Part shown: positions 1 to 7,830 of the stretch, piece by piece
Layout of the letters: each line of letters begins with the position of its first letter
How positions within the stretch are numbered: position 1 is the first letter of the stretch
Notes under the pieces: generated by a model
Told to the model about the DNA's origin: nothing
Database searches by the model: none
What the model saw: only the letters and a program-made list of their open reading frames with translations
NCBI GenBank assembly: GCA_964653435.1
Contig: CAZZFA010000012.1
Span: forward strand, 1 to 64,000
Length of the DNA stretch: 64,000 bases
Direction of reading: 5' to 3'
Origin: CAZMVY01 sp964653435
GTDB lineage: Bacteria > Planctomycetota > Phycisphaerae > UBA1845 > PWPN01
Translations under genes and position numbers: made by a program

Positions 1-324
1 CAGGGCGTTGCCCTCGGTATCCGGCGGGCGCCCCTGCGGGGCGTTGCCTTGGGCGCCCCGCGCACGTCCCTGCGGGGCGTTGCCCGGGGTGTCCGGCGGG
101 CGTCCCTGCAGGGCGTTGCCCTCGGTATCCGGCGGGCGCCCCTCTGGGGCGTTGGCTTGGGTGCTCGGCGGGCGTTCCTGCGGGGCGTTGCCTTGGGCGC
201 CCGGCGCACGGCCCTGCGGGGCGTTGCCTTGGGTGCCGGGCGGGCGTCCCTCCGGAGCGCTGCCCTGGGTGTCCGGCGGGCGTCCCGGCGGGGCGTTGGC
301 TTCGGTGCCCGGCGGACCACGCCA
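1..324. repeat. Nine 36-bp tandem repeats (12 codons each)
   Basis: Nine consecutive 36-base units built around GGGGCGTTGCC and CGGCGGGCG on the plus strand. The period is exactly 36 bases, so the units keep frame, and the array continues beyond the window start. Confidence 0.85.
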
Positions 325-342
325 GAATGCGGGGAGACCCAA
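1..342 (-). CDS. Partial protein of tandem 12-residue repeats
   Basis: Read on the minus strand, nine 36-base units encode a dodecapeptide of consensus QGRPPDTQGNAP, rich in Pro, Gly, Asn and Gln. The units differ mostly at third codon positions (GGA/GGC/GGG, CGC/CGT, GAC/GAT, CAA/CAG, CCG/CCA). That is the pattern expected if this frame is translated, and it argues against the opposite-strand frame. The frame stays open to the window edge, so the C-terminus is missing. There is no ATG or GTG in frame. A TTG near 342 follows an AAGG-like site and a second TTG lies at 387, so the start is uncertain. The gene begins just downstream of the receiver gene that ends at 404. No family is recognised; the composition suggests a disordered or extracellular protein. 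Confidence 0.5.
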   Translation of the reverse strand, partial: MGLPAFWRGPPGTEANAPPGRPPDTQGSAPEGRPPGTQGNAPQGRAPGAQGNAPQERPPSTQANAPEGRPPDTEGNALQGRPPDTPGNAPQGRARGAQGNAPQGRPPDTEGNAL

Positions 343-403
343 GGCCGCCTTCGGTATGGAGAGGGGACCGGCTATGTGTTTTGTCAAGCGCGGGGGGGTC
401 GGA

Positions 404-961
404 CTACTCGTCGCAGCCGGTGGGCTGCATCTCGGCGACCTTCCGGGCGAGGCGGCCGTACGCCGACACGATGTCGCGGCAGATCAGATCGATCCGCTGG
501 TGCAGGTCGCGCCGCTCCCGGATGATCCGGCGGGCGACGCGGCGAAGCCGAGCCGTCCGACGCAGTTCGCGACGGTGATCGCGCTGGGTTCGCGCCACCT
601 GCTCGATCACGTGAGAAAGCCGCGCCAGATCGAACGGCTTGCTGAACAGATCGCGCACGCCCAGCCGCATCGCCTCGATCGCGCGTCCCACGGTCGGGTC
701 GTCGGCCAGCACGATCACCGCGCTGTCCATGTCCGCATCGGCGCGGACCTCCCGCACGAGCGAGAGACCGTCACGATCCGGCAGGCACATCTCGGTAACC
801 ACGATGTCGGGGGCCTGCTCCGCGTACGCGCCGAGGGCCTCGCCGGCGGTCCCGAAGCGGGCGACGCGGGCGTCCAGCGCGGACTCCACATGGCTCACAA
901 TCATGTCCGCCAGGTCGTCGTCCGGCTCAACCAGGATGATCTCGATACACCTGTTCTTCAT
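404..961 (-). CDS. Atypical receiver-domain protein, phosphoacceptor Asp replaced by Glu
   Basis: This is a 185-aa CheY-like receiver (about residues 5-125) with a basic helical C-terminal tail. The ATG at 961 was chosen because GAGAGG precedes it and residues MKNRCIEIIL form beta-strand 1. The acidic pocket is present (E12, D14, D15) and so is the lysine (K108 in FSKPF). The position that normally carries the phosphorylated Asp is E57 (VVTEMCLPDRDG), and the switch Ser/Thr is A86. Family knowledge suggests such a receiver cannot be phosphorylated normally and may behave as a fixed, phosphomimetic form. It lies 190 bases downstream of the HDOD-histidine kinase and has no DNA-binding domain. 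Its target is unknown. Confidence 0.85.
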   Translation of the reverse strand: MKNRCIEIILVEPDDDLADMIVSHVESALDARVARFGTAGEALGAYAEQAPDIVVTEMCLPDRDGLSLVREVRADADMDSAVIVLADDPTVGRAIEAMRLGVRDLFSKPFDLARLSHVIEQVARTQRDHRRELRRTARLRRVARRIIRERRDLHQRIDLICRDIVSAYGRLARKVAEMQPTGCDE

Positions 962-1150
962 TGCCTCTCCCACTGCCGGAGCAGCACCGGGCGCACACCG
1001 TCGGTTTTCAAAGCAGGCCAGAGGGCGCGTCGGCCGCGAGAGCGAGGGGGAGGAGGGAGAAGGCCTCCGCTGCCCGTCTGGCCCGGATTTCACTTCCTGC
1101 GCAACCAGCAAAGAAACCCCGAGGGGGCCCGGGGCCGTCGGCCGTACGGC

Positions 1151-3433
1151 CTACCGGCCTGCCATGCCGTCGGACACCGCGAATTCGACGAACACCGTCG
1201 TGCCCTCCCCTTCCCGGCTGTCCAACCGCAGGCTGCCCCCGTTGATCTCGATCCACCGCACGGCCCGGGACAACCCCAACCCGCGGCCGCGACCGGCCGG
1301 ACGGTGAGAGAAAAACGGATCCATCGCACGTTCGAGCGTCTGTGGATCCATGCCCCGACCATTATCTTCGATGCGGATCACGACCCTTTCATCGGTAGGA
1401 TCCCACTGGCAGTTTACGACCAGGTGCGGCGTGCGGCCTTCCATGGCGTCCGCCGCGTTGCGAATCAACTCATCAAATGCGGACTCGATCTGCGCGGGAT
1501 CGACCCGGATCGTCGGCAGTTCGTCCGATAGCTCCAGCACGAACTGATCCGGGAGCAGCGACGTTCGATCCAGCCATGTATCGCGGAGGCGTTCCAGGAA
1601 CGTGCCCAGCGCCACGGGTCGCTTCTGCGGCTCTTTCGGGCGGGCGAAGTCCATCAACTCCGCGACGATCCGGCTGCATCGCTGCGCCTGCTCGGCCAGA
1701 ACGGCGGCAACGCGCGCCGTAGCCTCATCGGGCGGCGCGTTCTGCAGCATCTGCGCCCGCCCGGAAATCACCGCGAGCGGATTGTTCAATTCGTGCGCGG
1801 CGCCGGCAGCCATCTCCGCGACCATCGCCAGAGACCGGGCACGCGCCGCGTCCCGCTGGGCCTGCTGAAGCCGCCGGTTGATCTCGGAAAGGTCTTCGTT
1901 CAGACGCTGCGCGGTCTGCTGCGCCTCCACGTTGGTCAACCAGAGACGGACGGCCCCGACGAGCGCGCCGAGTTCCTCCGCCTCCGCCGCCCAGCGCGAG
2001 GCGGACTCCGCCTCGCCGGCCAGCAGCGCGCCCGCCCGGCATACGCCGTCCTGGACCACCGGGCAGAGCCACGGCAGCAGCGTGCCCGTCTCCGCCTGCA
2101 CGCGCTCCGCCAGCGCCGGCGCAGCCACCGAGCAGGGGAGAAAACTCGCGCCCCCGTCCGGGGTCCCGGCCGCCCAGCCTTCCGGCGGCGGAAAGAGCGT
2201 ACCGTCCCACGCCACGCACCGCGGGCGCGCGCTGTCCCGTCCTCCGGAGAACCCCACATGCAGAAGCTGCGTGCTCGAAGAGAAGAAGAACACCGCTGCC
2301 GCCGGAACCTCCAGGGCGCCCCGCATGGCATCTGCGGCCGCCGCGCAGACCTCGCCGAGGCTCACGGCGGAAGCCATCCGCCGGTTCATTTCGTTCAAGG
2401 CCGCAAAGTAGCGGCTTCGGACGGTCAGCCGCTGATTCGCAGCCGCCAGGCCGGCGTTCGCGCGGCTCAGTTCCTCGTTCGCATCCGAAAGCGCCCGGAT
2501 GTACACATCGTGGCTGCTCAGCCGATCCAGGCCGATCAGATGGGCCCGCTCGGCGATCCGCGAGGCCAGATCCGCCACCACCCGATCGTACTGGGCCCGA
2601 CCCAGGCCGATCTCGGCCGCCAGCGTCGAGGCCGCCGTGTCCGGGTAGAAGTTCCCCGAGTAGCCGATCCGCAGCTCGCGGGCAAGCCGGTCCGCGAAGT
2701 GGACGAGTTTCACCTCGTCCGGATGCTGCACGGACGCCGGCAGGGCCGACGGACTGTGCTGATGCAACCAGATGCACTCCGCCAGCGACAGGGGCAGCCG
2801 CCAACGGCGCGCCAGCCGGTGCCCGACGACGGTATGATCGATGCCGAGCAGCTCCCGCTCGACGTTCGCGATGCAGGCGCGGGCGGCGTTGGTGCGACGG
2901 ATGACGCGGTCGTAGCTCTTGGGGAGGCAGGCGTCGAGCGCAACCTTGCCGATGTCGTGGAGCAAACCGCACACGAAGGCGTGCTCCGGCTCCACGCGGA
3001 GGCTGAGCTGCTCGGCCGCAAGCTGGGCAGCGCACGCCACGGCCAGACTGTGCTTCCAGAACTCCGTCCGATCGAACGCGCTCTGCACCGATCCCTCGCG
3101 CCGCGCGAACGTCTCGAACACCTTGATGGAGAGAACCGCGTTCCGGACGGCCTCGAAACCCAGCAGAACGACGGCCTTCTCCACCGTGGCCACCTCCGAC
3201 CGGACGCCCGTGCTGGCCCGGCGCGTGAGCGCGAGGATCTTGGCCGTCAGGGACTGATCCGACTCAATGAGCCGGATCACCTGCCGGGCGTTCGAGTCGG
3301 AAGCCGTTGTCAGCTCCAGCACCTGCACGGCCACGGTTGGAAGCGTGGGAAGATCATCCAACTGGGCAAGGATCAGCTCGACGCGTTCTGCCCGTTCCGC
3401 CGCCTGCGCCCGAGGCTCCGCTGCTGAGGTCAT
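1151..3433 (-). CDS. HDOD-domain sensor histidine kinase
   Basis: This 760-aa protein has no obvious signal peptide or membrane segment, so it is probably cytoplasmic. An HDOD/HD-type domain spans about 20-220, with HD at 159-160 in LLHDIGK. A coiled coil at about 310-350 leads to a GAF-like region at about 350-500. The kinase core follows, with the phosphoacceptor H547 in AAHELNNPLAVISG, N659 in ELIRNAADAM, the G1 box EDNGRGMD and the G2 box GRGLGLS. The start is 18 bases after the stop of the HTH-receiver gene, so the two form an operon. The predicted role is autophosphorylation and transfer to a receiver, plausibly the neighbour with D132. The signal is unknown. Confidence 0.9.
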   Translation of the reverse strand: MTSAAEPRAQAAERAERVELILAQLDDLPTLPTVAVQVLELTTASDSNARQVIRLIESDQSLTAKILALTRRASTGVRSEVATVEKAVVLLGFEAVRNAVLSIKVFETFARREGSVQSAFDRTEFWKHSLAVACAAQLAAEQLSLRVEPEHAFVCGLLHDIGKVALDACLPKSYDRVIRRTNAARACIANVERELLGIDHTVVGHRLARRWRLPLSLAECIWLHQHSPSALPASVQHPDEVKLVHFADRLARELRIGYSGNFYPDTAASTLAAEIGLGRAQYDRVVADLASRIAERAHLIGLDRLSSHDVYIRALSDANEELSRANAGLAAANQRLTVRSRYFAALNEMNRRMASAVSLGEVCAAAADAMRGALEVPAAAVFFFSSSTQLLHVGFSGGRDSARPRCVAWDGTLFPPPEGWAAGTPDGGASFLPCSVAAPALAERVQAETGTLLPWLCPVVQDGVCRAGALLAGEAESASRWAAEAEELGALVGAVRLWLTNVEAQQTAQRLNEDLSEINRRLQQAQRDAARARSLAMVAEMAAGAAHELNNPLAVISGRAQMLQNAPPDEATARVAAVLAEQAQRCSRIVAELMDFARPKEPQKRPVALGTFLERLRDTWLDRTSLLPDQFVLELSDELPTIRVDPAQIESAFDELIRNAADAMEGRTPHLVVNCQWDPTDERVVIRIEDNGRGMDPQTLERAMDPFFSHRPAGRGRGLGLSRAVRWIEINGGSLRLDSREGEGTTVFVEFAVSDGMAGR

Positions 3434-3451
3434 CGCGTATCACGCTCCGTC

Positions 3452-4057
3452 TCAGACGTTGATGAGCCGCGCCATGCGGGCGAGCAGTTCGTCGATCTGG
3501 AACGGCTTCTGCAGGAAGTCGTCCGCGCCGGCGGCCATCAACTCGTCGATCTCGTCCTTGTCCACCACGCCGCTGATGATGATGATCTTGACATGCTCGA
3601 ATGCCGGGTTGCTCCGCAACGTGCGGCAGACGACGTTCCCGTTGATGTCCGGCAGCTTGAAGTCCAGGATGATCACGTCCGGGCGGAACTCGTGGGTCAG
3701 CAACCCGGCATCGTAGCCGCTTGTCGCGGTACGCACCTCGAATCGCCCGTCCCGCTCCAGCAGCTCCACCAGCATCTCCACGATCGCCTCGTCGTCATCC
3801 ACCACGAGGACGCGCTTCTTCCCGGACTCGAGGCTGTCCAGCGGAATCCCGTTCTCTTTCATGAACTGAATCAGGCAATCCCGCGGGATGCGCCGGAACT
3901 TCGATCCCGGAACGCGAAAGCCCTTCAGACGCCCGCTGTCGAAGCAACGGATTACCGTCTGCTGGCTGACCTTGCAGATCTGCGCGACCTCCCCGGTCGT
4001 GTACACGTTCTTGACACCCGGCATCTCAAGATTCGACGGCACGTTTGAGGTAGCCAC
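3452..4057 (-). CDS. Excisionase-type HTH plus receiver response regulator
   Basis: This 201-aa protein has a MerR/excisionase-like winged HTH at residues 18-66 (YTTGEVAQICKVSQQTVIR). A complete receiver domain follows from about 81, with acidic residues VVDDDE, phosphoacceptor D132 in ILDFKLPDING and lysine in QKPF. HTH first and receiver second is the reverse of the usual order, and the arrangement is common in Planctomycetes. The start is GTG at 4057, supported by GGAGAGGA upstream and by the promoter at 4117-4146. The downstream histidine kinase is the likely partner. An 11-bp inverted repeat around the promoter could be its own operator. Confidence 0.9.
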   Translation of the reverse strand: MATSNVPSNLEMPGVKNVYTTGEVAQICKVSQQTVIRCFDSGRLKGFRVPGSKFRRIPRDCLIQFMKENGIPLDSLESGKKRVLVVDDDEAIVEMLVELLERDGRFEVRTATSGYDAGLLTHEFRPDVIILDFKLPDINGNVVCRTLRSNPAFEHVKIIIISGVVDKDEIDELMAAGADDFLQKPFQIDELLARMARLINV

Positions 4058-4076
4058 GGTACTATCCTCTCCGCGA

Positions 4077-4149
4077 AAGTTGACGTAAGCTTCCCAGCTT
4101 GTCTATCTTGCCGGGCAATATACACTTCGTCTCGGGTCTACGTCAACTT
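4077..4149. repeat. Perfect 11-bp inverted repeat around the promoter
   Basis: AAGTTGACGTA at 4077-4087 and its exact complement TACGTCAACTT at 4139-4149, with 51 bases between. Both arms contain TTGACG. On the plus strand TTGACG is followed after 18 bases by TATCTT (4104-4109), giving a mirror-image promoter that faces the minus-strand one. Confidence 0.75.
4117..4146 (-). promoter_or_regulatory. Sigma70-like promoter of the HTH-receiver/HDOD kinase operon
   Basis: On the minus strand, TTGACG (4146-4141), an 18-base spacer and TATATT (4122-4117). The -35 hexamer lies inside one arm of a perfect 11-bp inverted repeat. Confidence 0.7.
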
Positions 4150-4192
4150 GACTACTCAGATTGTCGCAGGCGCTTCCCCGTCGGTACAGGCG

Positions 4193-6094
4193 TTACCGGC
4201 CGCTCGTACGGCATGCCCCGTACAGATAGAGGTGCAGCACCGCCAGATCGGCCGGGGAGATCCCGCTGAGACGGCTCGCCTGGCCCAGTGTCCTGGGCTG
4301 AAAGCGGCAAAGCTTTTCTTTCGCCTCCGCTCGCAAGGATGGAATGGCCGAGAAATCGAAACCATCCGGGATGCGAAGCGATTCGGTCTGGCGAAAACGA
4401 TCGATTTCCCGGACTTGACGCGCAATGTACCCGTCGTACTTGGTCCGTATCTCGACCTGATCCAGCGCTTCGGGCAACAGGTCCTTCTCGGAGAGTCCGA
4501 ATTCCCCGGCCAGATCGCGGATGCGGACCTCGGGGCGGCGGAGCCACTCCCGAAGCGCGACGCCGCCGCGCCGAAGCTCGCCCAGCCACCTTTCGATCGC
4601 CGCGATCTGCTCCCGCTTGCGGTCGAACCGCCGCCATCGTTCGTCGTCCACCAGCCCGACTCGCCGGCCGATGGGCGTGAGGCGCTCGTCCGCATTGTCG
4701 CTGCGAAGCTGCAGCCGGTATTCGGCCCGCGAGGTGAACATCCGGTAGGGCTCATCCGGCGGCCGCGTCACGAGATCATCGATCATCACGCCGATGTAGG
4801 CTTCGTCGCGGCCCAGCACGAGCGGCTCGGTTCGGCGGACCCTGGCGACGGCGTTCACGCCGGCGATCAACCCCTGCGCCGCCGCCTCCTCGTAACCGCT
4901 GGTCCCGTTGATCTGACCGGCAAGGAAAAGCCCCCTCACCGCCCGGGTTTCGAGCGTGACATCGATCTGATCGGTCGGCACCCAGTCGTATTCGACGGCG
5001 TACCCGAACTGCACGATCTGCGCATGTTCAAGCCCGGAGATGGAGTGTACGAGGGCCTCCTGCACATCCTTCGGGAGCGAGGTGGCGATGCCGTTGCAGT
5101 AGATGCGCGGGTCGTCCACGCCCTCCGGTTCGAGGAAGATCTGGTGCCGATCCTTGTCGGCGAACCGCACGATCTTGTCCTCGATGCTCGGGCAGTATCG
5201 CGGCCCGCGGCTCTTGATCTGACCGGAGTACATGGGCGCCCGGTGAAGGTTCGCCCGGATCAGCTCATGCGAGGCCTTGTTCGTGTACGTGATCCAGCAG
5301 GGTATCTGCGGGCGGTCAATACGGTCGTTCATGAACGAGAACGGTACCGGCGGCTCATCGCCGGCCTGGCGTTCGGTCCGGGCGTAGTCGATCGTGTCGC
5401 GGCGAAGCCGCGGAGGCGTGCCCGTCTTGAGCCGGCCCAACCGCAACCCGAGCGCTTCCAGGCACCGGCTCATCCCTTCGGCCGGCGGCTCGCCGATCCG
5501 GCCGCCGGGCGTCTGCTCTTCGCCGCAATGCAGAAGCCCCCGAAGGAACGTGCCGGTCGTCAGTACAACCGCCCCGGCGAGGAATTCGCGCCCGTCTGCC
5601 AGGCGGACGCCCCGTACGCGACGCCCAGGTTCCGCGGGCCGGGGCCCGGACATCGCCCTGGCGGTTCCAGGTTCGGATGCCGCGCTGTCGCCGCCCCGGC
5701 CCTCGGGCTCCGCCAGGATTTCCTCCACGACTCCCTCGAACAACACGAGGTTCGGCGTGCTTTCGAGCAGACGGCGCACTTCCGCCGCGTACGCTGCGCG
5801 GTCGGCCTGCGCACGGGGCGACCAGACGGCCGGGCCCTTTCCCCGATTGAGCATGCGGAACTGGATCCCCGTCGCATCGATCGCGCGGGCCATGAGGCCG
5901 CCAAGGGCGTCGACCTCGCGGACGAGCTGACCCTTGCCCAGCCCCCCGATCGCCGGGTTGCACGACATGCGCCCGATCGCATCCAGCGACATCGTAACGA
6001 GCGCGGTCCGGCACCCAAGGCGAGCCGCCGCCCACGCCGCCTCCGCACCGGCATGCCCCCCGCCGATCACAATGACATCGAATCCCGCTGCCAT
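4193..6094 (-). CDS. mnmG: tRNA uridine-5-carboxymethylaminomethyl modification enzyme MnmG
   Basis: MnmG is the FAD-dependent partner of MnmE and installs the cmnm5 group on the wobble uridine of several tRNAs. The N-terminus carries the dinucleotide-binding motif FDVIVIGGGHAGAEAA. The family signatures MSCNPAIGGLGKG, GPAVWSPRAQADR, GPRYCPSIEDK and GQINGTSGYEEAAAQG are all present, and the C-terminal helical domain is complete. From the ATG at 6094 the protein has 633 aa, close to the usual length; an in-frame ATG at 6118 would add eight residues, and neither has a clear ribosome site. mnmE lies about 2.2 kb away in the same direction, separated by other genes. Confidence 0.95.
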   Translation of the reverse strand: MAAGFDVIVIGGGHAGAEAAWAAARLGCRTALVTMSLDAIGRMSCNPAIGGLGKGQLVREVDALGGLMARAIDATGIQFRMLNRGKGPAVWSPRAQADRAAYAAEVRRLLESTPNLVLFEGVVEEILAEPEGRGGDSAASEPGTARAMSGPRPAEPGRRVRGVRLADGREFLAGAVVLTTGTFLRGLLHCGEEQTPGGRIGEPPAEGMSRCLEALGLRLGRLKTGTPPRLRRDTIDYARTERQAGDEPPVPFSFMNDRIDRPQIPCWITYTNKASHELIRANLHRAPMYSGQIKSRGPRYCPSIEDKIVRFADKDRHQIFLEPEGVDDPRIYCNGIATSLPKDVQEALVHSISGLEHAQIVQFGYAVEYDWVPTDQIDVTLETRAVRGLFLAGQINGTSGYEEAAAQGLIAGVNAVARVRRTEPLVLGRDEAYIGVMIDDLVTRPPDEPYRMFTSRAEYRLQLRSDNADERLTPIGRRVGLVDDERWRRFDRKREQIAAIERWLGELRRGGVALREWLRRPEVRIRDLAGEFGLSEKDLLPEALDQVEIRTKYDGYIARQVREIDRFRQTESLRIPDGFDFSAIPSLRAEAKEKLCRFQPRTLGQASRLSGISPADLAVLHLYLYGACRTSGR

Positions 6095-6146
6095 AACATC
6101 CGAACCGACAACTCCCATTGTAGCGGGCCCGGCCCGCTCTGTCGGC

Positions 6147-6419
6147 TCACCCGCGCTGCGGCGACGCGGTGATCGCCGCGATCGGCTTCCAGCCGGCCTG
6201 GCCGGAACCCACCCTGTACGCCTCTACCGCGCCGTCCGCGAAGGCCCGGAACACGACGTTGCCCTCGGCGATGATCCCGACGCACGTCTCATGCGACGAC
6301 AGCCGGGCGAGCGTGCCGATCGATGGAGCGTCGGCCGGCCGCTATGCCAGGGTCACGATGTTCACCGTCAGCATGACGATCACCACCGCCCACAGAATCC
6401 GTGCGGCTCGCTCAGACAT
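6147..6419 (-). pseudogene. Small membrane-anchored protein gene interrupted by an in-frame amber codon
   Basis: An ATG at 6419, preceded by AAAGGAG at good spacing, opens a frame for MSERAARILWAVVIVMLTVN, a charged N-tip followed by one membrane helix. After 25 residues there is a TAG (6344-6342). The same frame then stays open for 64 more codons to TGA at 6147. The second part reads like protein (CVGIIAEGNVVFRAFADG, then AVEAYRVGSG) and keeps G or C at most third positions. The simplest readings are a recent nonsense mutation, a sequencing error, or a real 25-residue membrane peptide followed by a relic. The stop codon of the DgcN-like gene is about 70 bases upstream, so the two may share a transcript. 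No family is recognised. Confidence 0.55.
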
Positions 6420-6488
6420 TGTGCGCTCCTTTGCCGGTTCGTGTCAGGGTTGCCGGCGCGTCGCCGATCGCCGCCGGGACCGCGAGCC

Positions 6489-7538
6489 TTACAGGCCGAG
6501 GCAGGATCGGATGGCGCTCAGCAGGGATTCGACGCCGTGCCGGATGGGATCGCTCACCGGCAGGCCGGTCCGCTCGGCGAGCTCGGCCCTGTGGCGAGCG
6601 GCCTCCTCGTCGCTCATGCCGGCCGTATTGATGGATACACCCACAACCCGCGCGGGATGAAGCGGCCTGACCAGGGCTTCGTTCAGACGAATCTGTTCCT
6701 CGATCGGCGCGATGGGGCAGTCCGGGCGGTCGTTATGGTACTGCCGGCCGGGACGATGACACATGATCATGGCGTCCGGGCAGGAACCGTGGAGCAGGGC
6801 GAGCGAGACGGCCGAATACGCGGGATGCTCGATGGAGCCCTGGCCCTCGATGAAGCAGACCTGGCGGTCGGCCACCCGTTCGACGAGCGCCTCGGTGGCC
6901 CCGGCGGCGAAATCCGACACCACGGCGTCGATCGACGTGCCCCAGCCCTCGATCATGATGCCGGTCTGCCCGGTGGCGACGAAGGCGGCATCAAGCCCCG
7001 CCCGCCGCGCCGCCGCCCGCAGTTCCAGACAGGTCGCCATCTTGCCGACAACGCAATCCGTACCGATCGTGAGCACTCTCCGCACCGGCATGGCCCGGGC
7101 GCGACCGAACGCGAGCCGCGTCGTGACGCCCGGATCGCGAACATCCCACAGCCTCACCCCCTGCGCACCGGCCAGCGCGGCGAGCTCCGGGTCCCCCTGC
7201 AACCGGAAATGCAGCCCGCTGATGATGCACAGGCGGGCGCGGATCGCCTCGATCACGTGACGCCGCATCCGTTCGGGCAACTGCCCGCCCGACGGAGCGA
7301 TGCCGATCACCAGCGCGTCGGGACGCAGGGGCATCGCCTCCGGCACGCCGGCCACGATCGGGATTCCCTCGCCGAAACCGAGGATGTGCTCGATCGGCCG
7401 GCCCGCCGCAACGGAATCGAGCACGGCGACAACATCCTCGCGACGATACCGGATGATCGAGGCCGCCGTCTTGGAGGTGAACACCCCCAGGGCGCCTTCT
7501 GTGAGAAGAAGCAATCGGCGATACGGAGCCGTCTCCAT
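6489..7538 (-). CDS. DUF1611 family protein, DgcN-like
   Basis: This 349-aa protein belongs to the DUF1611 family, whose studied member DgcN acts on D-glutamate. It has an N-terminal Rossmann-like domain (ALVIGIAPSGGQLP) and a C-terminal P-loop-like domain starting VLTIGTDCVVGKMATCLEL. The conserved stretches FVATGQTGIMI, CFIEGQGSIEHPAYS and INTAGMSDEEA follow. The start is the ATG at 7538 because family members begin near METAPYRRLLLL and the upstream extension is not protein-like. No Shine-Dalgarno site is visible, and TACGAT at 7553-7548 sits only 9 bases from the ATG, which suggests a leaderless mRNA. No DgcA-like epimerase is adjacent, so the substrate here is unproven. Confidence 0.8.
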   Translation of the reverse strand: METAPYRRLLLLTEGALGVFTSKTAASIIRYRREDVVAVLDSVAAGRPIEHILGFGEGIPIVAGVPEAMPLRPDALVIGIAPSGGQLPERMRRHVIEAIRARLCIISGLHFRLQGDPELAALAGAQGVRLWDVRDPGVTTRLAFGRARAMPVRRVLTIGTDCVVGKMATCLELRAAARRAGLDAAFVATGQTGIMIEGWGTSIDAVVSDFAAGATEALVERVADRQVCFIEGQGSIEHPAYSAVSLALLHGSCPDAMIMCHRPGRQYHNDRPDCPIAPIEEQIRLNEALVRPLHPARVVGVSINTAGMSDEEAARHRAELAERTGLPVSDPIRHGVESLLSAIRSCLGL

Positions 7539-7578
7539 GATGGGGTTATCGTAGCGGACGGCGGCGCGCAAAAAAAGT

Positions 7579-7616
7579 GATGGAAGATGCCGCCGTGGCG
7601 ATGAGCATCTTCCATC
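7579..7616 (-). terminator. Rho-independent terminator after the poly-lysine peptide gene
   Basis: On the minus strand a perfect 12-bp stem (7616-7605 with 7590-7579) and a 14-base loop are followed, two bases later, by seven T (7576-7570). It ends the transcript of the small gene at 7706-7774 before the DgcN-like gene begins. Confidence 0.8.
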
Positions 7617-7625
7617 TCGTGATGT

Positions 7626-7681
7626 CCAGTCTTCCGTGGAAGACCTGGCCTGGCTCCCACATCTCACTCGTGTGGAGAGCC
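7626..7681 (-). other. Two further hairpins in the 3' region of the poly-lysine peptide transcript
   Basis: Two imperfect inverted repeats lie between the peptide stop codon and the terminator. One pairs CCAG.TCTTCC with GGAAGACCTGG (7626-7648, one bulge). The other pairs GGCTCCCACA with TGTGGAGAGCC (7652-7681, one bulge). With the terminator they make a run of three stem-loops. Confidence 0.5.
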
Positions 7682-7705
7682 ACGCCGGCATTCGAGCATC
7701 GTCAC

Positions 7706-7774
7706 CTAACGACGCTTCTTAGCCTTCTTGGCTTTCTTCTTGCCGGCTGCTTTCTTAGCTTTTTTCTTGGCCAT
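7706..7774 (-). CDS. 22-residue poly-lysine/alanine peptide, histone H1-tail-like
   Basis: An ATG at 7774 preceded by GGGAGGTGAT, a near-perfect ribosome site, starts a frame encoding only Lys, Ala, Arg and Gly after Met, beginning MAKKKAKKAAGKKK and ending RR. Thirteen of its 22 residues are Lys and two are Arg, so it should bind nucleic acid or membranes non-specifically, like the tails of bacterial H1-like proteins. A TTGACA box lies upstream (7830-7825) and a strong terminator downstream (7579-7616), so it appears to be a complete one-gene unit. Function is inferred from composition only. It could also be a remnant of a longer histone-like gene, but the regulatory signals around it are intact. 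Confidence 0.7.
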   Translation of the reverse strand: MAKKKAKKAAGKKKAKKAKKRR

Positions 7775-7808
7775 TGACATCACCTCCCTTCTATAGTCCA
7801 TAAACTTA

Positions 7809-7830
7809 ACCACATGTCGGCATTTGTCAA
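7809..7830 (-). promoter_or_regulatory. Probable promoter of the poly-lysine peptide gene
   Basis: A consensus TTGACA at 7830-7825 on the minus strand is followed after 16 bases by TAAGTT. The stretch is much more AT-rich than its surroundings and sits about 35-55 bases before the ATG. The -10 is weak, so its position is uncertain. Confidence 0.5.

Noticed and set aside
8..1531. A 507-codon plus-strand open frame
   Set aside because: It runs antisense to the receiver and kinase genes; third-position variation in the 36-bp repeats supports the minus strand.
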